The notes under the pieces were generated by a model, which saw nothing but the letters and a program-made list of their open reading frames with translations, was not told the DNA's origin and ran no database searches. Positions 35,701 to 46,059 of a DNA stretch of 64,000 nt are shown piece by piece. The stretch is from NCBI GenBank assembly GCA_002786065.1, contig NHNY01000006.1:372001-436000 (forward strand), read 5' to 3'. The position numbers were made by a program, and so were the translations under genes. Position 1 is the stretch's first letter. The number at the start of each line of letters is the position of its first letter. Origin of the DNA: Microcyclospora pomicola (taxonomy: Eukaryota; Ascomycota; Dothideomycetes; Capnodiales).

Positions 35701-36570
35701 TGAGATTTTCCCATTGGATGGTTCGGTGCAAATTTGATGAGACCGCCGTTTGTCTTGATGGCGCTGTAGCCATAACGTGGATGACATAGAGGAGACTGCT
35801 CGCTAGGAACTATACGACCGCCGGCAGTCACACGAACGTGAGTGGGTGAGCCGTGTGCCCTGACAATCGCCTCGACTTTCTTGCGCTTCAAGGATGGTGT
35901 TGGCGAGCGACGAGCTCGTCCATGTTGTCCGGGGCGGATGATGTGCTGATTGTTTGCAGCGATTTCACCAAGGATCGGCGCGAGCGCATTGGCATGCTGA
36001 GTGAAGGAAGGTCGTTCACTGCCCGGCGGGTCACCAGCACGATTTTCCTTGTTTGATGGTATGCGAGTTGATTGCCCAGAGGCACGGGATTTCCATGAGC
36101 GAGCTGCGAAAGACTTTGAGCCGCGAAGGACATGTTCTGTGGGCGACTCAGGCGAAATTAGCATGCTGTGAAAATTGTGTTTGAAGAGCGACTTAGGTGG
36201 GCTCTCTACGAGCTCGTCCACCCACTGTCGGTGCCTTTGGAAAGCATGAGGGGATAGCTCATGACTAAAATCCATGGATGTGGCGAAGATGATACAGAAG
36301 AATCGAATGAGTGTAGATATGTTTGTGGTGGACCAGATTGTTTGTTCTCTAGCATGATTTGTGGCATGTGAAGGAGTCGTGGCGCTTGTATACTGCCAAG
36401 AAGTTGTGGACTCAGGCAGACTTACCCTTCACGAGGTCCGCTTCATCCCCGTCATGCTCCTCGATCGACTCGTTGAGTTTTGGTGTCGAGACAGTGCCTC
36501 GGAGGCGATGTAGCTGGTCGGTAGAGTACACTCGGCGGTTCTGTTTCTCTGCGGCATTTGGCACAGCCAT
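32787..36570 (-). CDS. Large fungal-type protein, possible eIF4E-transporter-like
   Basis: Three exons: 36570-36426, 36136-33215, 33157-32787, 1145 residues. Exon 1 starts MAVPNAAEKQNRRVYSTDQL and ends LVK; a 289-base intron with a good branch site (tgctaat) joins it to EHVLRGSKSF. A second acceptor at 36206 also keeps the frame and would add 23 residues. The 57-base last intron joins AQFDG to SPHGG, and the protein ends with a basic KRRWRDVWR segment. YSTDQL fits the Y-x4-L eIF4E-binding pattern, but the next position is His rather than a hydrophobic residue, and the acidic stretch IEEHDGDEAD follows. Most of the protein is Ser/Pro/Gln-rich and probably disordered, apart from a possible coiled coil around LELEYSKLDHELKDVDK. 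The 4E-T idea is weak. It may equally be an uncharacterised Pezizomycotina family. Confidence 0.65.
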
Positions 36571-37349
36571 TGGTGACAAGGGGGCGAGGAATCGAGGCGT
36601 GGGAGAACGAAAGCACTGGGTCGGCGAGGCCAGAGGCTTGAAGGTAGAGGGTGCGCCTACTATCGCATGTCAACACATATATCCGATGGGGCACAGGTTT
36701 GCGGTACCAAGACGCCTTCACTCGCGAGCACTGGCGTTGCGAGAAGTAGACCTTGAGCTGCACGAAGCTGGCCTTGCTAGTTCAACGGGAACGACTTGAC
36801 GAGTATGAAGAGTTGTGAATGGCGGTGATTGCAAATGGTGAGAACGAGTGGATGAAGGACGTGTAGCGAGGGTACTGTGATGTCGTATGGAAGAGAAGGC
36901 GAATGTCTTGAAAGAACTGGGGTGCAACAAGCAATGTTGTGGTTGGCAGTGCACTGCCTCAGCAAAGCATCGCAAGAACGAGGGTCGAGCAGCCCAGACC
37001 TTGCGCAATGGCTTTTGATCGCAGCAAGCGCCGTCAGTCCTGTTACGCCGCAAGTAGTTGTAAGTCAGCGCCTGCCCCTAGAGTAGTGAACATGAGCGAA
37101 CTTCCCAGTGGGCTTATCCCTGCTTAGCGAAACTCATGCGCGATTCCTCACATCTGCCGAGCGACCCCATGACTCCCAAACACACATATATATCACTTCG
37201 ATGTAGCTCACTCATGATTGGTAAATGTTGGATTCTTTCAATATGACTGATATCCGATTTTCCGCAACAGAACATCCATGGATGCGACCAAATACAACGC
37301 CAGACTCCTCGCTGCGCAAGCAAAGCGCCTGGCCCAAGTGCAGTGCTCT
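36571..37349. other. Intergenic region
   Basis: About 780 bases between the start of the large minus-strand gene and the stop of uS19m on the same strand. Open frames here (for example 36718-37053 minus, 36359-36799 plus) are not supported. It should contain the promoter and leader of the large gene. Confidence 0.45.
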
Positions 37350-37794
37350 TTATCGGTTCTTCGTGGCTTTGTATGTGAATCTTTTCCGTGTACTAAACAC
37401 GTGTGAGTGTCTGCATCCCCTGGGACCTGGAATCATACATACGGCGAGAACTCCCCAAGCTTGTGTCCCACCATATCCTCTGTTATCCGCACATCGTGAT
37501 ACACTTTGCCATTGTGCACTTGGAACACCATTCCGACGAAGTTCGGCAGAATCGTAGCAGAGCGCGCCTGAGTCCTGACTGGCGGAACGCGCTCACCAGG
37601 CGCTACGCGCGGAATAGGAAGACTGCACACCAGTAAGTTAAGGATGCGAATCGTGGAACCGCAAGTATCGATAGTCTTACGGGAGGAGATTTGGACCTGT
37701 GGAGCCTGGAGTAAGCAGTGTACCGGACCAAAATGACGCTCAATGACTGACCTTTCCACACTGAACGCGCAAACAAAGCTCGTGAAGGCAGCAT
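37350..37794 (-). CDS. RSM19: Mitochondrial small ribosomal subunit protein uS19m
   Basis: Four tiny exons: 37794-37752, 37696-37681 (16 bases), 37622-37443, 37392-37350, total 93 residues, the usual S19 length. It binds 16S-like rRNA in the head of the mitochondrial small subunit. It starts [15 protein letters not shown]; splicing gives [15 protein letters not shown], then the S19 core: [20 protein letters not shown] and [10 protein letters not shown], ending [13 protein letters not shown]. Introns are 55, 58 and 50 bases, and all phases close. The N-terminus is basic and short; mitochondrial fungal S19 proteins often lack a long cleaved presequence. No single open frame shows the gene whole, so automated callers may miss it. 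It is divergent from MRE11 (307 bases between starts). Confidence 0.9.
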
Positions 37795-38101
37795 GATGAA
37801 CAAATGTCGACAATCACAATGAATTCAGTTTTGCCGTCTCGAGGTCAATGGTCCTGTCAACTAGATGAGGTCGCGGACTTTAGCTTCCCCTTTGGTCAGA
37901 TTGATCGAAAGAGCTCACGTGACATCGCGAGTCTTTCGTAGTCGCTCTCGTAGGCTACGACGCGCTATCATTGGCCAACTACTACAGTATTGCCTCACTC
38001 TATATCTTTGCAGTCGTTCGCCCATCTGGTACATTGTTCGATTCCGTCGTTCGTCAGCAAAGCGGATAGGAGATGAGTCTCTAGGAACACAGATATTCGG
38101 C
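37795..38101. promoter_or_regulatory. Shared promoter region of uS19m and MRE11
   Basis: The two genes are head-to-head with 307 bases between start codons. One ATTGG (CCAAT on the minus strand) lies at 37970-37974. I see no TATA box. Confidence 0.5.
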
Positions 38102-40548
38102 ATGTCGAGAGACCGTAAATATGCATCTCTGCAACTCATCTCATTACTAGGCTGACCAACGCCGCAGCAGCAAACACGATTCGGATCCTCGTCTCTACTG
38201 ACAATCATGTCGGGTATGGCGAACGAGATCCGAAACGCGGCGATGATAGCTGGAAAACTTTCAACGAGGTCATGGCTCTGGCAAAGGAGCGAGATGTCGA
38301 CATGGTCCTCTTGGCTGGTGACTTGTTCCACGAAAACAAGCCCAGTCGACAGTCCATGTATCAAGTCATGCGGAGCTTGCGACTGAACTGTTACGGAGAG
38401 AAGCCGTGTGAGCTTGAGATGTTGAGTGATGGTAGCGAAACATTCTCAGGGTGAGGAAGTCCAACGCCTGCCTACAACATATTGCTGACCTTGCACAGCT
38501 CCTTCAATCATGTCAACTACGAAGACCCGGACATCAATGTTGCCATTCCAGTGTTTTCGATCCACGGCAATCATGATGATCCATCTGGTGAAGGGCACTT
38601 GGCCGCTCTGGATATTCTGCAAATGTCAGGGTTGCTCAACTATTACGGTCGCACGCCAGAGTCAGACAACATTCTAGTGAAACCAGTACTTCTACAAAAA
38701 GGTCACACGAAACTAGCTCTGTACGGTATGAGTAATGTCCGAGACGAGCGCCTTTTCCGTACATTTCGAGATGGCAATGTGAAGTTCTTTCAGCCGAACA
38801 CACAGAAAGACGACTGGTACAATATAATGAGCGTGCATCAGAACCATCATGCCTACACAGAGACCGGATACTTACCGGAAAACTTCCTTCCTTCTTTCAT
38901 GGACCTCATCGTTTGGGGGCATGAACACGAGTGCAAGATCGATCCTCGCACCAACCCTGAGACTGGCTTTAAGGTGATGCAACCTGGCTCGTCTGTTGCG
39001 ACCTCCTTAGTAGCGGGTGAAGCGGTCCCCAAACGTGTCGCCATTCTCTCGGTCAATGGGCGGGACATGCGAACGGAAACGGTGCGCCTCAAGACTGTGC
39101 GACCATTTGTCATGCGAGAGATATCTCTTATAGACAACCGTGAGATGCGCGAGATTGCTAGCTTGCCTCAGAATAAAGCTCGAGTTCATCGCTTCCTTGA
39201 CGATGTCATCCAGGAAATGATCGCTGAAGCTAAACAAAGCTGGCATGATGCGCGGCGAGAAGACGAGATCGATGATGACGAGGAATGTCCTCTACCTTTG
39301 ATCCGTCTACGAGTAGACTACACCGCTCCGGAAGGTGGAAAGTTTGAGTTTGACAATCCGCAGCGTTTCTCCCGAAAGTTCCTGGACCGGGTGGCGAATG
39401 TCAACGATGTAGTGCAGTATCATCGCAAGCGCGCGATACAGCGCACTGTGAAGGGCACAGCCGAGTTACCAGAAGCGAGCGTTCTCGCGCAGATGAGCCT
39501 CGACAGTGTCAAGGTGGACAAGCTCGTCGAAGAGTTCCTAACTGCACAGTCTCTGTCCATCCTCTCGCAGAACAACTTCTCCGATGCCGTTGGGCAATTT
39601 GTGGACAAAGACGACCGACATGCGATGGAAGCGTTCGTGGAAGAGCAGCTTAAAGACCACGTCACACATCTCCTTAACGCGGACGATGATGACGACGCGG
39701 ACGAGCTGAGATTTCAAGAGCTTATGGAAGCACGCAAGGCATTGCTTGAGGAGGCTTTCGAGCGTGGCGAGATCAAGCGTAGTAAGCTGAAGGGCACCCG
39801 CAAAGCCAAACCTCAGTACTGGGACAGCGATGATCAGGGCCATTGGGAAGATAACCCGGCCTCCATCATACGGGAAGAGGGCGACGAAGATGACCAGGAA
39901 AGTGATGCGGCAAGTAATACGACGAAACAGACTTCGACACGAGGTCGTGGTAATGCGCGCGCAAGAGGCGGTCGCTCAACTGCTGCTGGCGCGACGAGGA
40001 AAGCGGCTCCTGCTGCTGCCGCCCCGGCAACAAGGACGTCGGCAAAGCCCACAGCGAAGTCCAAGAAGAATCCTTTCATAAGCAACGACTCTGAAGAAGA
40101 TGAGGATGGAGACGTGATCATGCTGTCTGACGATGACGATAACGACGATAACGCCAATCATGAAGATGAAGAAGAAGAAGACGACGAGATCCCATCGCAA
40201 TCGTCCTCGCTCTTCGTCAAACCGACTGCCACGGCACGCAACAACAGAGCTGCTGCAACACGCAAGCCTGCTCCAGCGAAGCCGCCACCAGCCTCTCGCA
40301 CTACAACCCGCAAGCCTGCTACGGGCAGAGGTAGCATCCTGCAGTACACGCAACCCTCCAGTCAGAGCCAGAGCATGACTGGTGGCGGCAGAAGCACACG
40401 AACCGCCCCCAGCACGGCAACGGCACCTGCGTCGAGGAGGCCAGTTGTGCACGAGCCGAGCGAAGATGAGATTGATGACGACGATGATGCTTTTGAGCCG
40501 CCGCCCCCGTCAGCGACGTTGAGCGCCAGGGGTCGGGGGCGGCGCTGA
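38102..40548 (+). CDS. MRE11: DNA double-strand break repair nuclease MRE11
   Basis: Three exons: 38102-38114, 38168-38450, 38499-40548, 781 residues. It is the nuclease of the MRE11-RAD50-XRS2/NBS1 complex, which detects and resects double-strand breaks in the nucleus. Phosphodiesterase motifs are intact: STDNHVGY with Asp 16 and His 18, [29 protein letters not shown] and WGHEHEC. The 13-base first exon encodes MSRD; the acceptor is a tandem cagcag, and either choice keeps the frame (PANTIR or PNTIR). The 48-base second intron joins ETFSG to [15 protein letters not shown]50-binding region should lie about 420-500. The C-terminal third is low-complexity: acidic stretches alternate with Arg/Gly- and Thr/Arg-rich segments, ending SARGRGRR, the type that is arginine-methylated in other species. 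Confidence 0.97.
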
Positions 40549-41001
40549 GAAGAGATCTCGGTGATGGGCACGGCTAGATGGAGAGATTCGATGGCTGTCT
40601 GTGCTCCAGTTGATTAAGTAGTCGCTCGAGGAGGCGAGTGTATAGTACAACAGGGACGCAGAAACACACATACGCATCCCCTTCGACATACTGAACGACA
40701 CGATACATGAAGTCTTATAGAGTGATTCCAACGAGATTCGTCTCATTGATTTGGTAATGCTCTGCCGCAACAAGGGCAGCAGCAATTCATCAAGCCCCTC
40801 AGGGCATTCCAACATCTAGAACGCCAGCGAACACTGAGGTTTAGCAGTCCACATGATATGCGTACAATAATAATAGATCACCCGTGTTGCCCAAATCAAG
40901 CTCCTTGTACTCCAGACCCGGCAGTCCTTTTCGGTCAACCCCCCAAACCCAAAGTCGAGCCCATATGCGCCATCATGATGAAAGTCCCCTCACGCAATGG
41001 T
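40549..41001. other. Convergent intergenic region
   Basis: About 450 bases between the stops of MRE11 and TAF10. It holds both 3' untranslated regions; nothing else is recognised. Confidence 0.45.
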
Positions 41002-41850
41002 TCACCGGTAGAACTCCCCTCGCTTCACGTTGACACCATATTCACCCACCGCCATACCCAGATCTTCCATCGTCAGCACCGTCCGTTGTCCTTGTCCCTG
41101 GCCCGCCCCTCCACCTCCGCCGTATCCTGCTCGTGGTCCGCCTAGCGGCGCGCTCTTGCCGCCACCTGCTACATCCTTCTTGCCACCACCCGGCTTCCCA
41201 CCTGCAGCATCGCCAGCATCTCCGCCGGCTCCGAACCCTGCCGCGCCGCCCAGACCTCCAAGCGGGTTGTTAGACGTCGTGTTGGTGCTGCGGATGCGCG
41301 AGTATTGGTAGGCGTCTGCAGCGATGTCGGCGATAAACTTCTGTGTCGCGAGTGCAAGGAGACGGGCAAGGCGGCGGTCGGTTTGTGGGGGCGGAGGTAA
41401 GCCGGACACGGTGAGGTAGTAGTCGGTCACGGCGTCGGGGATGAGAGGGGCGTAGTCGTCCATCTTGGAGAGGAAGGCGCGGAGAGTCGTGTCCTTCTTC
41501 ACTGGTAGCGGGGGGCCGTCCGGATGTGCTTGAACCTGCGCATGTTGCTCGTGCTGTGACAGGGACGAGTCGGCCATGGTGGTGGATGCGGTGTTGGTGG
41601 GTTCCGGTTCCATCTCGGCAGCTATCTCGTCGTCGAGCGGTTCGTTGTCGATGGCAGTGGACTTTGAGGCTTGGGCAGCTTCGTCGTCTGCAGTGGAGCT
41701 GATGTCGTGGGTAGACTGTGTGGTAACGGCAGAAGTGGTTTGAGCTTGGTTCGCCTGGTTTGTCTGTTGACTTCCGCTTGGCTGGTGGTTGAGGTCTTGG
41801 GAGGCAGATGTGCCATCGGTGGACATCGAGGTTGCTGACTGGTCGGCCAT
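41002..41850 (-). CDS. TAF10: TFIID/SAGA subunit TAF10
   Basis: Intronless, 282 residues from the ATG at 41850 ([13 protein letters not shown]); an in-frame upstream ATG at 41871 would add seven residues. TAF10 is a histone-fold subunit shared by TFIID and SAGA. The N-terminal 120 residues are Gln/Ser/Thr-rich and disordered. The histone fold starts near [19 protein letters not shown] and continues through [27 protein letters not shown] and [11 protein letters not shown] Gly-rich insert ([13 protein letters not shown], then a [12 protein letters not shown] run) precedes the conserved C-terminal [19 protein letters not shown]. The Gly-rich insert between the last fold helices is typical of fungal TAF10. 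Convergent with MRE11. Confidence 0.93.
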   Translation of the reverse strand: MADQSATSMSTDGTSASQDLNHQPSGSQQTNQANQAQTTSAVTTQSTHDISSTADDEAAQASKSTAIDNEPLDDEIAAEMEPEPTNTASTTMADSSLSQHEQHAQVQAHPDGPPLPVKKDTTLRAFLSKMDDYAPLIPDAVTDYYLTVSGLPPPPQTDRRLARLLALATQKFIADIAADAYQYSRIRSTNTTSNNPLGGLGGAAGFGAGGDAGDAAGGKPGGGKKDVAGGGKSAPLGGPRAGYGGGGGAGQGQGQRTVLTMEDLGMAVGEYGVNVKRGEFYR

Positions 41851-43056
41851 GATTCGGTGACGGTAGCACACGCCTGCTTCAGCTGAGGGTCGTCTTCGAC
41901 TTCACTTGTGTGGGTTCCTGGGTATGCGACACCAATGCGCTGGCATGTGACAGGAGTGATGTTCAGGTCGCGTAGCTCGACTGCCCCTCCCAGATCCAAC
42001 GATGCGATGCGTGGTGCAATTTCTCTTCTCTTCCTCAGTTGTCCCCTCGTACTATCCCGCTGGTCGTCAAGGTCGCCGGGCTGCGATTGCGGAAGAATGG
42101 TGGTGTTTGTGGCCTGCAGATATAGCTGTGCATTCGCATGTGCAGCTGGTGATGTTGCGGCTTGCATAATACAGCACCAGCATGGAGCCGAGTCAAGCCC
42201 GAAAGTTTCCCGGCGACCTCTGCTACGCTTTGGAACTGATGGAGAAGCCGCATTTTCGTCTTCGACTTGCAGATCATGCAGCAGAAGATGTGTCAAGTAT
42301 CGCATGATACCGTAGTATACTGCCACTTTCTTTGCTGTGCTTAGTCCACGCCAATTGCTATCGGCGGAGCGATAGAAATGTCTGTGGAAAGGAGGCACTT
42401 GGGATACATCAAAGGCGAATGGCAATGGTCAAGCATAAGTAATACAGAATATATAGCTAAGTACGCCGTCAATGGTGAAATGCAGGTTGTTCAAGTATCT
42501 TCAGTCAGAGTGGTAGACCATGAAGAAGGAGGACCTGGTCACTCTGCAGACCCAGATGTTTGACTGGGCAGTGACAACCCCGGTAATGGTACACCATTTT
42601 CGTCAAGGACACCCAGAAAGAATGATGATGTGCGTGCTAAAGCTCGGTATATCGCGCTGAGTCGGATATGTTTGCTACAAATCTCAAAGTTTCTTGTCAA
42701 AGCGGTCTTGGAGTGCGACAATGTCGGATCAGTAAAGTCATGTGAGCCGAAGCTCAGGGACAAATGAAAGACCGAGATCAACAAAACACTGCTCGGCTCG
42801 GTTGTGGTGATAGGTGAATCCTGATGCTAGGAGTCTTTGCTGGCGTCGACTGAGTTTCTTGAGGTGAGACAAGTTTGTATTGCCATCCATCATGGTCCTT
42901 TTTGCGGTACCCAAGTCGCAAGTACGATCCGAGACCTGGTGATGATACTCTCCTTGCCAGCAACGTCCGCGTGCATGAAACGAGCGTCGATGGATCCGTC
43001 CGATTATGAGGTCAGCTGCATATCCGAAGCACGAGATCGACGACCACGTCACGTTC
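41851..43056. other. Intergenic region upstream of TAF10
   Basis: About 1.2 kb. A 267-codon minus-strand frame (41622-42425) runs through it but overlaps the TAF10 coding region in another frame and shows no family features, so it is not called. The part near 41,850 is the TAF10 promoter, and the right end is downstream of uS5m. Confidence 0.4.
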
Positions 43057-44159
43057 TCAGTACACAAGTCCGCCATAATACACCTTTCTGACGTCGACCA
43101 ATTTTCGGCCTCTTGCCCGTGCAACATCCTCGGGCAGCCGTTGGTTGGTCAAGGCTTGAAATGCAGCCTTGCAGACATTCATCTTGTTACGTGATCGTGG
43201 TGTACGTGCTGCAATATCAGAGATTCCAGCTGCACGGGCGATCTCGTAGATCAGATGTTGGGCTCTATTGCCGAATCCTACCAATACGGTCAGTTATATC
43301 CCGGTGGGTCATGTGCTGTACGGAACTAGGTCTCACCGGGAGGTCTTGCACTCAGCTGCACTATCGATGCCCCGACCTTCGCCGTCACATCGCCATAGAT
43401 CGTCCTCTCCTCATATCTCGGGATCGGTTTCATGTTACGTATAGCATTCATCATGGCCTGTCGTGTTCCATTGTCGTGTTCGGCGGCTTTGCCTTCCCCA
43501 ATGCCGACCATGCCCTTCTCATTCCCCGCAACCGTCAGGAAATACATGCTTTGAATCTTCCCCATCTTCGTCTGGTTCACCACGCGATGTTCCACAAGAG
43601 TCTTCACCCTAAGCTTTCGAATGTCCGGGACTGATAGTCCAGTCTGCTGAGACAGCTTCAGCATATGGGGATCAGCTTCTTCTGCGGTGGTGGCATTGGC
43701 AGTCACGGATCCGGGAGCTTTGATGCCGCCGCGGGTCGGACTGTTGGCACTTTGTCCCGGAGATGCATCATCGAGAACAGGCCGTAAAGTCGAGAAGTCG
43801 TCAATGTATGTTGGCCGGAAAGCGTCGTTTCGAAGACGACCTTGCTCCACCATGTCGCGCGCTGAGACTGCTTTTTCGCCGGCCTCGATGACTTTCATCT
43901 GCTCTGGGGTGTATCGCATCGCCAGAATTCTCTTCTCTCGCGCAGTGTAGGGTTTGAATGACTCTGTCAGTCGGTCGATCTGCTTCTCGCGGGCTTCAAG
44001 GACTTCGAGGTCGTTTTGCTTCACATTGGGAAATGCTGGCCGCCGACGGGCCAATCGAGGATTAGTGGTATGGAATTGGCGACGGACATCGCGGCTGGCA
44101 GACACCACGAGCGACTTGAGTCTGCATGATAGACATTCGTAGGATAGCGAGGACGCCAT
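43057..44159 (-). CDS. MRPS5: Mitochondrial small ribosomal subunit protein uS5m
   Basis: Two exons: 44159-43337 and 43277-43057, 347 residues. It is a mitoribosome small-subunit protein near the mRNA entry and decoding region. The N-terminus looks like a mitochondrial presequence (basic, few acids, RRQFHTTNPRLARRRP). The S5 core starts around LVEHRVVNQTKMGKIQSMY, where the N-terminal double-stranded-RNA-binding fold of S5 normally lies, followed by VGIGEGKA and the ERTIYGDVTAKVG segment. The 59-base intron joins ARPPG to FGNRAQHLIYEIARAAGI, the conserved C-terminal S5 part, and the protein ends DVRKVYYGGLVY. Fungal names differ (yeast MRPS5). It is head-to-head with the ATP25-like gene. Confidence 0.93.
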
Positions 44160-44345
44160 TGTTGGGGATGTTGAAATGTGGACGATAACGTGATGGCCAT
44201 AGACGTCCTGTCGAGAGCTTCGGGGGTGTCCTCCGCAGAACTTGGCGATCGACTTACATAAGCCAATGCATGACCGTGCGCCTCATGTATGGACTTCGAC
44301 GACGACATTCTTGTGCTCGTCGCTAAGCTACTGCTATCTCAGAAC
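44160..44345. promoter_or_regulatory. Shared promoter of uS5m and ATP25-like gene
   Basis: 186 bases separate the two start codons (counting the ATG at 44346). A CCAAT box on the plus strand lies at 44263-44267, a site for the HAP/CBC complex that regulates mitochondrial genes in fungi. Confidence 0.5.
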
Positions 44346-45404
44346 ATGGCCGCGAGGATACGGGGTCTAGCTTGCCAGAGCTGCCGACAATCGGTGCTGC
44401 GAACATTCATCAGGAGTCTCGGGGATCAAAGTGGGAAACAACAATATTCTTTGTTACCACCACTACGACAGTCCTTCTCGACAACTCGGAAAGCGGCGTA
44501 TAGCGATGCGCCGGAAAGAGTTCAGCACGCCGACCTACCACTTAACGACATCAACAACTCCTTCTACGAGAAGAAACATGAGCAGTCGGCCTCTCACGAT
44601 GACAATCCGAACGAGATGTCTGAAGGCACTGGACCAGCTGAATCCCAGCATATACCATGGTACCTTCAACAAGACGTAAGATCTGAGTCGATCGTCCGCG
44701 AAGAGACCCCTATATCAGCTCGACAACGACTTCCGGATCTTCCGGACAGCCCGCCTGCACTTCTCGCACCGCTCATGGAGCGTGTATCCGTCGATCTTGG
44801 CATGGACGATCTATCGCTCCTGGACCTGCGCCTGCTCGATCCCCCACCTGCTCTCGGTGCCAATCTGCTTATGCTGATAGGCACCGCGAGATCCGAGAAG
44901 CATCTACACGTCTCCGCGGATCGTCTCTGTCGATGGTTAAGGACGGAGTATCACCTCACGCCGTATGCGGATGGGCTCCTTGGTCGAAACGAGCTGAAAC
45001 TCAAGCTTCGACGGAAAGCCAAGCGATCAAGACTGTTGTCCGCTGTCGGCGCGAAGAGTACTGCAGACACCGATATCGATGATGGCATACGCACAGGCTG
45101 GGTGTGTGTAAATGTAGGACGAGTGGAAGGTGGAGATTTGCCAGATAGCGCGGAAAAGCTACAGCGGGCGGAGGGCTTTGTCGGATTCGGCGCGAAGATC
45201 GGGGGTTGTAGCATTGTGGTGCAGATGCTGACTGAAGAGAAACGGGGGCAGATGGATCTCGAAAAGCTCTGGACGGGTATCATGAGTCGCGCGAAGAGAG
45301 AGAAGGACAAGGCAGACCTAGAGGATGGAAAGGGAGATGGCGATATGGCGATGCCGGATGATATGGCTAGCTCGAGTGTGGATAGTAGCCTGAAGGCTTC
45401 ATGA
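44346..45404 (+). CDS. ATP25: ATP25-like mitochondrial protein with only the RsfS domain
   Basis: Intronless; 352 residues from the ATG at 44346 (MAARIRGLACQSCRQSVLRT, a good presequence); an in-frame ATG at 44289 would add 19 acidic and hydrophobic residues before it. The domain is the ribosomal-silencing-factor (RsfS) fold as in fungal ATP25: a PWYLQ segment, then LPDLPDSPPALL, VDLGMDDLSLLDLR, LDPPPALGANLLMLIGTARS, EKHLHVSADRLCRWLR and GLLGRNELKLKLRRKAKRS. In S. cerevisiae Atp25 is about 610 residues; the N-terminal half acts in F0 ring assembly and the C-terminal half stabilises ATP9 mRNA. Here the protein ends soon after the N-terminal half with an acidic tail, so the mRNA-stability half is absent. 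Confidence 0.85.
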   Translation: MAARIRGLACQSCRQSVLRTFIRSLGDQSGKQQYSLLPPLRQSFSTTRKAAYSDAPERVQHADLPLNDINNSFYEKKHEQSASHDDNPNEMSEGTGPAESQHIPWYLQQDVRSESIVREETPISARQRLPDLPDSPPALLAPLMERVSVDLGMDDLSLLDLRLLDPPPALGANLLMLIGTARSEKHLHVSADRLCRWLRTEYHLTPYADGLLGRNELKLKLRRKAKRSRLLSAVGAKSTADTDIDDGIRTGWVCVNVGRVEGGDLPDSAEKLQRAEGFVGFGAKIGGCSIVVQMLTEEKRGQMDLEKLWTGIMSRAKREKDKADLEDGKGDGDMAMPDDMASSSVDSSLKAS

Positions 45405-46059
45405 AGGTTTTGAACGGAATCAAGATGAGGAGAAGCAAAATTCTGTTCGTTTGATCGTTCCGTTCGTACGTAAATCATGATGTTGCACAACGAGGCTAGG
45501 GAGCTATGTTGGTGGGAAAGCCCAGGACGACCCTATCTGCAGCGAGATGTAGCTTCGTCTCCAAGCGGTCGGATCAGCAATGATATCGCGATCTGCTGAG
45601 TGCAATTGCGAATCCAGTTGTCGCTTGCTTGTCAAAAGTTCCGCGATCGAATGGTCTCCCTGCTCCATGCCTCAATGTGATTCGTCCTAAATGTGTCCAG
45701 AAACTCAAGCTGAAAGAGCCTTTAATGCCATGGCTGGGCATGCACTGGTGCTGGTTGCGTCCCGTGCCACGATTTTGGACCCACCCTCATGGTAATGGGA
45801 TCTGGAAGGTATACTGGTAGCCATGCTAAGACACCTTTCGAGGCATTAAATCTAGCGGGCTATGCAAGCTTCGATTGGTTGGACGCTGTTCTGCTGACCT
45901 GCGATGATCTGATAGTCCTCGCCACAAGCGACCTTCGGGTGGAATTTGACCGACAAGCTGGATTTTGTGTGGTACAGATGGGTGGCCGCACTCGATCGAT
46001 GGCTTTAATCTGCAGGCCGATGCATAAAGATCCCCGGCCGTGAGCGCGTGCGATGGAGC
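45405..46059. other. Convergent intergenic region
   Basis: About 655 bases between the stops of the ATP25-like gene and BUB3. Short frames only, no recognised feature. Confidence 0.45.

Noticed and set aside
36359-36799. 146-codon plus-strand frame
   Set aside because: It is antisense to exon 1 of the large minus-strand gene and shows no family features.
41622-42425. 267-codon minus-strand frame overlapping TAF10
   Set aside because: It overlaps the TAF10 coding region in another frame, lacks any family resemblance, and its composition drifts along its length.
42738-43127. 129-codon minus-strand frame
   Set aside because: It overlaps the end of uS5m in a different frame, and nothing in it is recognised.
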